NCBI GenBank assembly: GCA_963838845.1
Contig: CAWISR010000001.1
Location: 45,551 to 109,550 of the forward strand
DNA length: 64,000 nucleotides
Direction: 5' to 3'
From: CAVRXQ01 sp963838845
GTDB taxonomy: Bacteria; Actinomycetota; Acidimicrobiia; Acidimicrobiales; Bog-793
Made by a program: the position numbers and the translations under genes. This document shows positions 16,298 through 24,014 of this stretch, piece by piece. Numbering within the stretch: position 1 is the stretch's first letter; each line of letters begins with the position of its first letter. The notes below the pieces were generated by a model. That model searched no databases. It saw only the letters and a list, made by a program, of their open reading frames with translations, and was not told the DNA's origin.

Positions 16298-16647
16298 GGG
16301 GGTGACAGGCTTCGACCTTGGTTGTCGAGGTGGGAGAAGCGAGCCGTGGTCTCCGGAGCCACGTTAAAGAGCCGGAAACCAAAACAAACGCCGAGCCTCA
16401 GCTCGCGCTTGCTGCCTAAGTAGCAGCAACGTCCGTCCGATCCCTGTCCCGCGGATCGGTAGCGGGCGTCATTGAGCGGGACTTACCTGAACTGCGACGT
16501 CAACCCGTAGTTCGGGGAAACCTCGGTTGACTGGGATCCTGCGCCGCCGCCGATGGAGAGGCGGGATCCGAGATACTTCCGTCGGCTGCGCTCGGAGAAG
16601 ACCCATTGAGATCCCAGGGGACGGGGGTTCGATTCCCCCCACCTCCA
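16298..16647 (+). ncRNA. ssrA: Transfer-messenger RNA (tmRNA)
   Basis: The tRNA-like ends pair. The 5' GGGGGTG (16298-16304) followed by GACAGGCTTCGAC pairs with 3' CACCTCC (16640-16646, one G-U pair), plus discriminator A. The T-arm is GGGGG-TTCGATT-CCCCC at 16623-16639. The tag frame resumes at GCC 16390 after AACCAAAACAAAC, a context like that of M. tuberculosis ssrA, and encodes AEPQLALAA before TAA at 16417. The ALAA end is the usual ClpXP-type degron. Nine residues is a short tag. The 3' CCA is not encoded (ACTG follows), so it must be added. It is adjacent to smpB, as is common. Confidence 0.93.
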
Positions 16648-16695
16648 CTGCGACCTGTTGGCGAGAGTCCGGGCTTCGTGTTGCGAAACCCGGAC
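16647..16695 (+). repeat. Dispersed repeat, right-half copy A, at the 3' end of the tmRNA
   Basis: Matches the right halves of the copies at 17437 and 20772 in ACTGCGACCTGT...GCGA.AGTCCGGG.TT. Here it forms a hairpin GTCCGGG (16667-16673) with CCCGGAC (16689-16695), extended by TTCG/CGAA. The hairpin may terminate or protect the tmRNA precursor, although no T-tract follows. Confidence 0.6.
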
Positions 16696-16734
16696 AACCT
16701 GACCGGCCAATCAGCACTCAATAGATTCTCTCTG

Positions 16735-17304
16735 ATGAGCTTCCTCGACGAGCGCGGCGGGCCCGAGCCGCCCGTCGCCGGTGACGACACCACGACTTTG
16801 CTTGGCGCCCTCGACCGCCAACGTGCCTATTTGGCCTGGAAATGCGACGGGCTCGACAGCGAGGGCCTCGGAAAAACCATCGCTTCCTCCTCGATCACCC
16901 TCGGTGGACTGCTCAAGCACCTGGCGCTAGTAGAGGATCACACCTTCGGACACAAATTCTCCGGCCTTCCTCTCGGCCCGCCCTGGGACTCGGTCGACTT
17001 CGACTCTGACCCGGATTGGGAGTGGCGCACCGCCGCTGCCGATTCACCCGCTGATCTCATGGCACTTTGGAAACAGGCGGTCAGCCGTTCCCGGGCGATC
17101 GTCGCCTCGGCTCTCGCCGGTGGTGAGGGCTTTGACCAGCCCGGCCGGACGACGTTTCCCGACGGGCGAACGCCAACGCTGCGGCGATACATGATCGACA
17201 TGATCGAGGAATATGCGCGCCACGTCGGCCACGCCGACTTGATCCGCGAGTCGGTGGACGGTCTCGTCGGCGAGGAACCCGAGGGCGGCCTCGTCGCCGT
17301 CTGA
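16735..17304 (+). CDS. DUF664 / DinB-like (mycothiol-transferase-type) protein
   Basis: A 189-residue four-helix DinB-superfamily protein. GALDRQRAYLAWKCDGLD, SSITLGGLLKHLALVEDHTF and IDMIEEYARHVGHADLIRESVDG supply the three-His metal site (LKHL, DHTF, GHAD). DUF664 members in actinomycetes are considered candidate mycothiol-dependent transferases; the substrate is unknown. The ATG at 16735 is the first start giving only conserved sequence. The gene begins 40 bases after the hairpin that follows the tmRNA. Confidence 0.85.
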   Translation: MSFLDERGGPEPPVAGDDTTTLLGALDRQRAYLAWKCDGLDSEGLGKTIASSSITLGGLLKHLALVEDHTFGHKFSGLPLGPPWDSVDFDSDPDWEWRTAAADSPADLMALWKQAVSRSRAIVASALAGGEGFDQPGRTTFPDGRTPTLRRYMIDMIEEYARHVGHADLIRESVDGLVGEEPEGGLVAV

Positions 17305-17436
17305 GTCGAACAAGCGCCGTCGAATCGGTAGCAGGATGCCCCGAGCGGATCACCCGCCACTCCGCTGCCGCCCACCGTCTTGACCGCGCCTGCTACCTCC
17401 AGGGCTCCGCCTGCTTTCGTTCCGCTGGCCGCCGTG

Positions 17437-17559
17437 TGGAGACTCCCCTCCTTAACCTGCGGAGACTCCTGCTAAGTCCTCGCTTCGCGCCTCGTCCGCG
17501 AGTTTCGGCAACACTCGACTGCGACCTGTGGGCGAAAGTCCGGGCTTGGCGGTGGCGAC
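17437..17559 (+). repeat. Dispersed repeat copy B (about 123 bp)
   Basis: Shares with the copy at 20772 the order GGAGACTC..., CTTA(A/G)CCTG(C/T)GGAG(A/G)CTC, a T-rich TTTCG.CAACAC block, then ACTGCGACC.GT..GCGAAAGTCCGGG.TT and GGCGAC. It fills most of the 297-base gap between the DUF664 gene and the GGDEF-EAL gene, which holds no gene. Confidence 0.6.
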
Positions 17560-17613
17560 GGACGAAGGTGCTGCCCGGCAGGTGGCCGAGCGAATCGTAA
17601 GTTGGCACCTACC

Positions 17614-17629
17614 GTAAGTTACGACTTAC
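17614..17629. promoter_or_regulatory. Palindrome GTAAGT-TACG-ACTTAC before the GGDEF-EAL gene
   Basis: A perfect 6+6 inverted repeat three bases before the ATG at 17632, with another GTAAGT half-site 17 bases upstream. It would overlap the ribosome-binding region of the diguanylate cyclase gene if ATG 17632 is the start, and could be an operator or an RNA hairpin. No known regulator is recognised. Confidence 0.35.
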
Positions 17630-17631
17630 TG

Positions 17632-19533
17632 ATGGCTCTTCGTCCGTTCCCGCGACTGGCCATCGCGCCCAGCGCCTCATCGGCAACGGGCGGATCCCCC
17701 GCTGGTGCGTCGCCAGCGCAGGGTTTGTTCGATCCTCGCCCTAAGGCGGTGTCCGATTCCTGCCGTTGGGAAGAGGTGGAACGGGCACTCGCGCCGGTCC
17801 CGCTGCCAGCCGCGGCGGATGGAAAGACCCTGAAAAGGGTGCTGCACAGGAGTGAGGCGAGGCTGGAAGCGCTCCTGTCGTCTGTCGGCGACCTCGTCAT
17901 CGAATGTGACGAGAAGGGCACCTATCTGGCGGTCTGGACGCAGAACGCTCCGCTCCTCGTCGCTCCCCGAGAGGACCTGATCGGTAAGAACGCCCTTGAG
18001 ATCCTCCCAGGCGAAACGGGACGGGCGGTGCAGAGAGCGATTCGCCGCACCGTCCGCACCGGAAGCAACGAGGTCGTCGAGTACTGCCTCGAAGTCCCGG
18101 CAGGAACGCGCTGTTTCCAGCTGCGGACAGCGCGCGTCACGTCTCCCGGCGAGCCCGCGACGGTGTGTCTCGCGGTGCGCGACATCAGCGCTCAGCGCGA
18201 TGCCGAAGCCGCCCAACACGAAGCCGAAGAACAACTGCGTCGACGGGCGTTGTACGACGACCTGACCGGGCTGCCTAATCGTGCCCTCTTTTCGGATCGG
18301 CTCCAACACGAACTGAGGATCAGCCGGAAGACGCACCGCAGCTTCTCAGTCCTCATGGTCGATGCCGACCACTTCAAAGAGATCAACGACACGCTCGGCC
18401 ATCAGGCAGGAGACGAGGTGTTGAGGCAGCTGGCCACGCGACTCGTCACCGCCGCCCGAGCGACCGATTCGGTGGGAAGACTGGGCGGCGACGAGTTCGG
18501 CGTGCTGCTCCCGAACGCGTCGTCCTCCGCCGCGAAAACCGTGGCTGCCAGGCTGTCTCGCGTACTTGAAGATCCCATCTTCGTCGACACCCTGCCGATC
18601 AACGTCGACGTCAGTGTCGGCGCCGTGACCTTCCCCGATGACGGAGACAAGCTCGAAACATTGCTTCGCCACGCCGACATCGCGATGTACCAGGCGAAAA
18701 GGTTCGGTTCCGGTTTCTTCCACTATGACCCTCAAAGCGATCGAAGCCACCCCGAGATGCTCTCGCTCATCGGAGAGCTGAGGGGCGCTCTCGATCGAGG
18801 GGAGCTAGTCCTCTACTTTCAACCTCAGCTGAGTCTCGCGACCGATGCGGTGCCCGCTGTCGAGGTCCTCATCCGATGGTTGCATCCCCGCCACGGCCTG
18901 CTGCTCCCGGCCGATTTCATCCCCCTTGTGCAAGAGACGAGCCTTGTGAGGCCGCTCACGCTATTCGTGCTCGACGAGGCACTCAGGCACTGTCGGCAAT
19001 GGATGGACGAGGGCCACGCGATGCGCGTCGGCGTCAACCTCGCGATGCGTAACCTCATCGACGACGCCCTGCCGGTCGATGTTTCGAGGCTGCTCAAGCG
19101 TCACCGGGTTCCCGCTTCCCAGCTTGAGCTCGAAATCACAGAAGGCTCGGTGATCGCCGAGCCCCGGCGCGCAGAAGCCGTGCTCGCTCGCCTCGCCGCG
19201 CTCGGAGTTCGTTTGTCGATTGACGACTTCGCGACGGGCTACTCGTCGCTCACGTACCTGACGCGACTTCCCGTGGCGGAGGTCAAGATCGACAAGTCGT
19301 TCGTCACAGAGATGACGGGCGACCCTGAGAAAGAAAAGATCGTGCGTTCGACGATCGAGCTCGCCTCGAGCCTGGGCAAGGAGGTCGTCGCTGAAGGCGT
19401 CGAGACCGAAGACATTCTCGAGCGCCTCAAGGACTACGGGTGCCATCTCGCCCAAGGCTTCTGGGTGAGTCGGCCGTTGCCGGCAGAGGAGTTCGAACGC
19501 TGGCTACGCGGATCGGAGCGTCAAGCCGGTTAG
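17632..19533 (+). CDS. PAS-GGDEF-EAL cyclic-di-GMP signalling protein
   Basis: Bifunctional c-di-GMP protein of 633 residues from ATG 17632 (an in-frame TTG at 17602 would add ten). A PAS domain (LEALLSSVGDLVIECDEKGTY...) covers about residues 75-195. GGDEF follows: YDDLTGLPNRALFSDRL, VDADHFKEINDTLGHQAGD and an intact GRLGGDEFG, with an RATD inhibitory I-site exactly five residues before GGDEF. The EAL domain has EVLIRW (E retained), LEITEGS, DDFATGYSSL, VKIDKSFV and AEGVET, so catalytic residues for phosphodiesterase activity are present. No membrane segment is visible. It is probably a cytoplasmic sensor, product-inhibited for synthesis. Confidence 0.93.
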   Translation: MALRPFPRLAIAPSASSATGGSPAGASPAQGLFDPRPKAVSDSCRWEEVERALAPVPLPAAADGKTLKRVLHRSEARLEALLSSVGDLVIECDEKGTYLAVWTQNAPLLVAPREDLIGKNALEILPGETGRAVQRAIRRTVRTGSNEVVEYCLEVPAGTRCFQLRTARVTSPGEPATVCLAVRDISAQRDAEAAQHEAEEQLRRRALYDDLTGLPNRALFSDRLQHELRISRKTHRSFSVLMVDADHFKEINDTLGHQAGDEVLRQLATRLVTAARATDSVGRLGGDEFGVLLPNASSSAAKTVAARLSRVLEDPIFVDTLPINVDVSVGAVTFPDDGDKLETLLRHADIAMYQAKRFGSGFFHYDPQSDRSHPEMLSLIGELRGALDRGELVLYFQPQLSLATDAVPAVEVLIRWLHPRHGLLLPADFIPLVQETSLVRPLTLFVLDEALRHCRQWMDEGHAMRVGVNLAMRNLIDDALPVDVSRLLKRHRVPASQLELEITEGSVIAEPRRAEAVLARLAALGVRLSIDDFATGYSSLTYLTRLPVAEVKIDKSFVTEMTGDPEKEKIVRSTIELASSLGKEVVAEGVETEDILERLKDYGCHLAQGFWVSRPLPAEEFERWLRGSERQAG

Positions 19534-19644
19534 CCGACCGGCGCTCTCTGCCCGGTCCGGTCGGCGCTTGTTGCGCCGTCGTCGCTCTCGGCTCCCAGCT
19601 CCCTTCGGCGATTTGGCCGTCACGATGAACAGAAGTACAAAAGC

Positions 19645-20685
19645 ATGACGGTGAACTCTCGACTGCAGTCGTTGGCGTTGGTCGTCGTCGTTGGCGGCTT
19701 CGCTGCGATCGGCCTTGTGCCAAAAGGAACAGCGGCGACGGCGACGAATGTGGCGACAAAGGTCGACCCGGGCCTCGTCGACGTGAATACGAACCTCGCC
19801 TACGAGAACGCTGCCGCCGCGGGAACCGGGATGGTGATCGCGTCGGACGGCGAGGTGCTCACGAACAATCACGTCATCCGCGGGGCGACCAAGATCCGGG
19901 TGAGGGACGTCGGGAACAACAGGACCTATTCCGCGACGGTCGCCGGCTACGACGTCAACGCGGACGTCGCCGTGCTGAAGCTCAAGGGAGCCTCCGGACT
20001 GAAAACGGTGCCAATCGGCAACTCCTCGTCGCTCAAAGTGGGAGCCGCCGTGACAGCGATCGGGAACGCCGGTGGGACCGGTGGAACGCCAAGCTGGACG
20101 CGGGGGACCGTGACGGCGCTCAATCAGTCGATCACGGCGGACGATGAGCTCATTGGGACGTTGGAGCAACTGACCGGGCTCATCGAGACGAACGCTCCGC
20201 TCGAGCCTGGTGATTCAGGGGGGACCCTCGTCAATGTCGCCGGGAAGGTCGTCGGTGTCGATACCGCCGCGTCGAGCGGCTTCCAGTTCCGATTCGCTGC
20301 CAAAGAGAACTTCGCGATCCCGATCAACTCCGCACTGGCGATTGCGAATCGGATCGAGACCGCACACTTCTCGGGCAACGTCCACGCTGGCGCCACCGCG
20401 TTCCTCGGCGTCGAAGTGGAGAGCACGGGTTACTTTCGGGGACCTTCCTTTCCCTCGGGAGCGCTCGTTGATGCTGTCTTCCCTGCGTCCCCGGCTGCGA
20501 AAGCCGGACTCGTCGATGGCGACGTGATCACCTCGCTGAACGGTCACTCGATCACGTCGCCAACGTCGCTCACGAACGCGGTGCTCGCCGCCTCGCCCGG
20601 CATGAAGGCTGCCTTCACCTGGGTGGACCAATACGGGAGGTCGCACCGCGTGACCGTGAAGCTCGGGAGCGGGCCGCCACAGTGA
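19645..20685 (+). CDS. S1C (HtrA/DegP-like) trypsin-type serine protease with PDZ domain
   Basis: A secreted or envelope protease of 346 residues. A hydrophobic segment at residues 7-27 (LALVVVVGGFAAIGLVP) acts as signal or anchor. The catalytic triad is His in VLTNNHVI, Asp in VNADVAVLKL, and Ser in LEPGDSGGTL. A single PDZ domain follows (FLGVEVES, ASPAAKAGLVDGDVITSLNGHSI). Length and order match actinobacterial HtrA-like proteases. The gene is monocistronic. It probably works in protein quality control outside the membrane. Confidence 0.92.
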   Translation: MTVNSRLQSLALVVVVGGFAAIGLVPKGTAATATNVATKVDPGLVDVNTNLAYENAAAAGTGMVIASDGEVLTNNHVIRGATKIRVRDVGNNRTYSATVAGYDVNADVAVLKLKGASGLKTVPIGNSSSLKVGAAVTAIGNAGGTGGTPSWTRGTVTALNQSITADDELIGTLEQLTGLIETNAPLEPGDSGGTLVNVAGKVVGVDTAASSGFQFRFAAKENFAIPINSALAIANRIETAHFSGNVHAGATAFLGVEVESTGYFRGPSFPSGALVDAVFPASPAAKAGLVDGDVITSLNGHSITSPTSLTNAVLAASPGMKAAFTWVDQYGRSHRVTVKLGSGPPQ

Positions 20686-21357
20686 GGATTCGATGCTCCG
20701 GATGGTCCAGCGAGTGGCGGAGCGCAACACTCAAGTGACGAAGTGGCGATGCATTCGTCCCGGCGAGCGGCGCGGAGACTCTCGCACTTAGCCTGTGGAG
20801 GCTCGCTTCAAATCGGCGCGTCGGTGCTCGGTAAGACTTTCGCCAACACCGCACTGCGACCGGTTAGCGAAAGTCCGGGTTTCGTGTTGGCGACACCCGA
20901 CAGGAGTGTGGGGGAAGATCCCCCCTCGGAAAGGCGGGGCGCGAGCGCGAGCCACTGACGTTCTGGCGCGCGCCACGGAAGTCCATTGAGCTCAGACGGG
21001 TCAGAGGAAATGCACTGCCGAAACGATACGCCGCGATGGGCAAGCGAGCGTTCTCCTTGTCCGAAGCCATCGACTGCCTGACGGCCTGAAGGACGAGGCC
21101 GGAATGACGAGCGCGGGAGACAGCAACGGTTCAACGCCAAGGAACCAGCAGGGCGCGGCCGCGGGGACGACGGGTGCGGGAAGTGCGTTTCTCGTCACTC
21201 TGGCGATGGCCCAGTTCCCCTGGATCGTCCTTGACGCGATGAGGAGGCGGCGAACCGTCGGCAGAGGTCATCGTGCGTGTCGGCGCGGTGACGACTTCGC
21301 AGTGGCGCTAATCGGGGCGCCGATTCGGCTCAGTTCGCTGCTCGTCGGCGCTTTCTG
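20686..21357. other. Gene-poor region of about 670 bp with one repeat copy
   Basis: Between the HtrA-like gene and the convergent secreted protein gene. It contains repeat copy C (20772-20898) and a short hairpin GGGGG-AAGAT-CCCCC at 20910-20924. The open frames here (for example 21104-21361 rightward) lack family resemblance and convincing starts. No tRNA could be folded. Confidence 0.5.
20772..20898 (+). repeat. Dispersed repeat copy C (about 127 bp) with internal inverted repeats
   Basis: Parallel to the copy at 17437. Here the element can fold: TCGCCAACAC (20840-20849) is the exact reverse complement of GTGTTGGCGA (20884-20893), and ACTTTCGC (20837-20844) pairs with GCGAAAGT (20867-20874). 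The right half also matches sequence directly after the tmRNA. Confidence 0.6.
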
Positions 21358-22506
21358 CTAGCGAGGGATCTTCGTCGCAGTCTGGACGTCTTCGAGTCGT
21401 GACACGGAAAACTCCGTGTTTTCGGCTATCCCTCGCGTGGAGGCTTCCTCGCTCGGGGTTACGTCTCTTTGGTTCCGGGTTTCGGCCACCTGCTGCCACG
21501 GGTACGCGGCGAGCGCGGCAAGCTGAATCGGACCCCCGGACTCGAGGTCATAGAGGCTCACCCCGAGGGCGCCCTCTCTTCGAGCAACATCGACAAAGCG
21601 CCAGACCTCGAGCCCGGAGGGAAGCCCGATCGGGCCGCCCTCGCTTGCCATGTCGTAGTCCTGGCCGATCGGCACCACGGGCCGCAACGGCCGGAGCGCC
21701 GCGATGGCGGTCGCGACGGCCGCGCCTGGCTCGGTACACGACCAGTAGACCATCGGTGCGAAGGCGTCGATGAATGGTGCCTCCGCCGCGTAGGGGTAGG
21801 CGGAAAGGCTGAGACTCGTCGGTCTCGGCACGGTCGCGACGACGGGCCTCGACCCGGCGAATCTGCGTACACGAGAGAGGTAATACGCGACCCGGCGCGC
21901 CGAGAGATAGGTGCCTTCGGGCTCCTCTTCGATGTCTGGGCTGAACGCATCGACGCCGTACCGGAACGCGTCGGCGGCGCGCAAGGCGTCGGCCTCTGGG
22001 TCCGACAGCGTTGGGAAGTCCCACGCGACGACGGCGATCCCGTACCGGTGCGCGAGTGGCACGAGCTTCGTCAGCAAGGAACCGCCGTAGAAGCCGTCAA
22101 AGGAACTCCCGGTGCGTACGTACAGCGCATCAAGCCCAGCGCTCCGGGCGATTGCGACGACGCGGGACACGTCGAGGCGATCACCGGGAAACACCGTGAT
22201 CCAGATGCCTTTGCCTCTCAACGCCGCGAGCGAGACGTGGCGCGGCCGGGGTGCGCCCACGATCGGAATCGATGATTCCGACACGGCCGGGGGTGGCAGT
22301 CCTGGCGGCGGCGGACCGACGGGGAGCGGATGGCATGGAGGTGGTTCGACGGCCGGTGCCGGAAGCGGATAGGGCACCTCGGAGGCTGTCGTGGGCGACG
22401 TCCGAGAAGAGGGCCAAGCTCCGACTCCCGCTGCCGAAGTTGCGGCGCGAACGCCGAGCACGAGGGTCGCGAGGACGACGAAGGCTGCAACTCGTCGAAC
22501 TGCCAC
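21358..22506 (-). CDS. Secreted TIM-barrel-like protein with proline-rich linker (putative glycoside-hydrolase-like)
   Basis: 382 residues. The N-terminus has a signal peptide (VAAFVVLATLVLGVRAATSAAG), then a proline-rich linker at residues 38-85 (PLPAPAVEPPPCHPLPVGPPPPG). The folded part begins GKGIWITVFPGDRLDVSRVVAIARSAGLDALYVRTGSS and continues with KLVPLAHRYGIAVVAWDFP, GVDAFSPDIEEEPEG, FIDAFAPMVYWSC and VPIGQDYD, alternating strands and helices like a TIM barrel of the glycosyl-hydrolase clan. An acidic cluster in PDIEEEPE and the following MVYW strand resemble catalytic-loop positions. The substrate is unknown and enzymatic activity is not proven. Confidence 0.65.
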   Translation of the reverse strand: MAVRRVAAFVVLATLVLGVRAATSAAGVGAWPSSRTSPTTASEVPYPLPAPAVEPPPCHPLPVGPPPPGLPPPAVSESSIPIVGAPRPRHVSLAALRGKGIWITVFPGDRLDVSRVVAIARSAGLDALYVRTGSSFDGFYGGSLLTKLVPLAHRYGIAVVAWDFPTLSDPEADALRAADAFRYGVDAFSPDIEEEPEGTYLSARRVAYYLSRVRRFAGSRPVVATVPRPTSLSLSAYPYAAEAPFIDAFAPMVYWSCTEPGAAVATAIAALRPLRPVVPIGQDYDMASEGGPIGLPSGLEVWRFVDVARREGALGVSLYDLESGGPIQLAALAAYPWQQVAETRNQRDVTPSEEASTRGIAENTEFSVSRLEDVQTATKIPR

Positions 22507-22578
22507 TGCCCGCTATTTTGCACGGCCGCCACGTCGCCCTCTGTCTTGAGGGCCGACGACCCCCGACCCGCGTGCCCC

Positions 22579-22869
22579 TCACCCGAGCCAGGCGTCGACG
22601 ACCTCGACCGGCTGGAACCGCACTCGCGAGTGGTCGTGGGCAAGCCCGGCGCGAGCCAGCACCTCGTCCACCGCGGGCTCAAGAACGTCATCACCGAAGC
22701 GCTTCCAATCGTCCTCGGAATCCCAAACATCGAGATAGCGCAGACCGCCGTCGCGCGTGGTGGCAATGTGAGCGATCAAACCTTTGGGAGGCTGATTACC
22801 CAACCTGGCACGTATCTGGCCGTAGATGTCTCGATCCACCGGCACGTCTTGGATGAAGGCGTAGGTCAA
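22579..22869 (-). CDS. ABM-like (dimeric alpha-beta barrel) small protein
   Basis: A 96-residue ferredoxin-like-fold protein: MTYAFIQDVPVDRDIYGQIRARLG, then GLIAHIATTRDGGLRYLDVWDSEDDWKRFGDDVLEPAVDEVL. The HIATT..GGLRY.DVWDSE..W..F pattern is typical of antibiotic-biosynthesis-monooxygenase-like proteins that lack obvious catalytic residues. It is divergent from a TetR regulator 62 bases away, so it is a likely target of that regulator. Confidence 0.72.
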   Translation of the reverse strand: MTYAFIQDVPVDRDIYGQIRARLGNQPPKGLIAHIATTRDGGLRYLDVWDSEDDWKRFGDDVLEPAVDEVLARAGLAHDHSRVRFQPVEVVDAWLG

Positions 22870-22891
22870 GATTTCACACCTCTCCTCAAAC

Positions 22892-22911
22892 AGTTACGAT
22901 TATCTATAACT
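22892..22911. promoter_or_regulatory. Candidate TetR operator between the divergent pair
   Basis: An AT-rich imperfect palindrome with arms AGTTA and TAACT, and a 10-base centre, lies midway between the divergent starts (22869 and 22932) in otherwise GC-rich sequence. Position and symmetry suit autoregulation by the adjacent TetR protein, with control of the ABM-like gene. Confidence 0.45.
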
Positions 22912-22931
22912 AATACAGGAGTATGTACTGA

Positions 22932-23576
22932 ATGACGACGCGCGTCAACCCTGGACGCCGGTACGACTCTGGCCGTCGCAAGCAGCAGGCCCGCCAGACC
23001 CGGCTCGCAGTCCTCGGTGCGGCACGGCGACTCTTCTTCGAGCGGGGTTACGCGGCGACCACCATGACGGACGTCGCCGCGTTAGCCGACGTTTCCGTCG
23101 AAACCGTCTACAAGGCGTTCAAGAACAAACCAGGGCTCGCCAAGGCACTCTTTGACGTGGCCGTCGTTGGAGACGACGAGCCGGTGCCGCTGCTGCAACG
23201 CGAGTTTGTGCGGCACAACAGCGCCGAGCCCGACCCCCGGCGAAAGCTTCTTGGATTCGGTGCCCACCTGGCCGAAGTGAGCCCGCGCATCGGCCCCATC
23301 GAACTCGTGTTGAGAGATGCCGCTGCCACTGATCTCGCCGCAGCCGCGGTATGGCGCGAGGTCCAAGCTGAACGACTCACCGGAATGACCGCCTTCGCCC
23401 GCCACCTTCACGACGGTGGCCATCTCCGCGGCGGCATCTCCATGAACGAAGCACGCGACATTCTTTGGACGTTCAACTCGGTCGAACTCTGGGACCTGCT
23501 CGCGAACCAAAGGGGTTGGACAAACAAGCACTTCGGAGATTGGGTGGCGAGCCAGCTGATCGCCGCCCTTCTCTGA
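22932..23576 (+). CDS. TetR family transcriptional regulator
   Basis: 214 residues. The HTH is at the N-terminus: RQTRLAVLGAARRLFFERGYAATTMTDVAALADVSVETVYKAFKNKPGLAKALFD, with the usual T-V-Y-x-x-F recognition helix. The C-terminal ligand domain is unassigned. ATG 22932 is preceded by GGAG. Expected to repress itself and the divergent ABM-like gene. Confidence 0.9.
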   Translation: MTTRVNPGRRYDSGRRKQQARQTRLAVLGAARRLFFERGYAATTMTDVAALADVSVETVYKAFKNKPGLAKALFDVAVVGDDEPVPLLQREFVRHNSAEPDPRRKLLGFGAHLAEVSPRIGPIELVLRDAAATDLAAAAVWREVQAERLTGMTAFARHLHDGGHLRGGISMNEARDILWTFNSVELWDLLANQRGWTNKHFGDWVASQLIAALL

Positions 23577-23630
23577 GGTCGGGCCTCCACCCGCTTGCCG
23601 TCAGCTGAGCAGCGACGAAAAGCGCAGCGC

Positions 23631-23885
23631 ATGCGGCACGCGACCGCCGAGGACCTCGATCACCTCGAAGATATGCTCGTCGCGCTGCGGTCAATGGTGG
23701 GCTTGCGAGAGCGCAAGCGCGGCTCCTTCTCACGCGGGTCCCGAGCGTTCCTTCACTTCCACGCGAGCGACAGCGACTACTTCGTTGATGTCAGGTTCGG
23801 CAACGCGTTCGAGCGATGGAAGATCACAAGCCAGTCCGAGCGCGCCGACTTCATCGAACGAGTGCGCAATGAGCTCCTGCAGTAG
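23631..23885 (+). CDS. Small hypothetical protein
   Basis: An 84-residue protein from ATG 23631 (an in-frame TTG at 23595 would add 12). LDHLEDMLVALRSMVGLRERKRGSFSRGSRAFLHFHASDSDYFVDVRF is followed by an amphipathic C-terminal helix SERADFIERVRNELLQ. The reading frame has coding-like codon use and reads as a compact alpha-beta protein. I do not recognise the family. It follows the TetR gene by 54 bases. Confidence 0.6.
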   Translation: MRHATAEDLDHLEDMLVALRSMVGLRERKRGSFSRGSRAFLHFHASDSDYFVDVRFGNAFERWKITSQSERADFIERVRNELLQ

Positions 23886-24014
23886 CTGATTGCCATCCGT
23901 GCCGGCAGCGAAGACCTTCCCCTCGACTGAGCGTCAGATGCACACGAGCGGCGCTGCTAACGGACGTGGCTGCATGGCTCCACTCGAACGGTTCGCAAGC
24001 TCGCGGTTGCGCCT

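Noticed and set aside
16469..16793. Several short leftward frames across the tmRNA
   Set aside because: They overlap the tmRNA 3' half and its hairpin; similar products seen in many genomes are annotation artefacts of stable-RNA regions.
20772..20898. Possible tRNA in the structured repeat
   Set aside because: No seven-base acceptor with T-loop TTCRANY could be folded.
20743..21361. Short frames between the HtrA-like gene and the secreted protein
   Set aside because: No family resemblance, no ribosome-binding sites, and they overlap the dispersed repeat.
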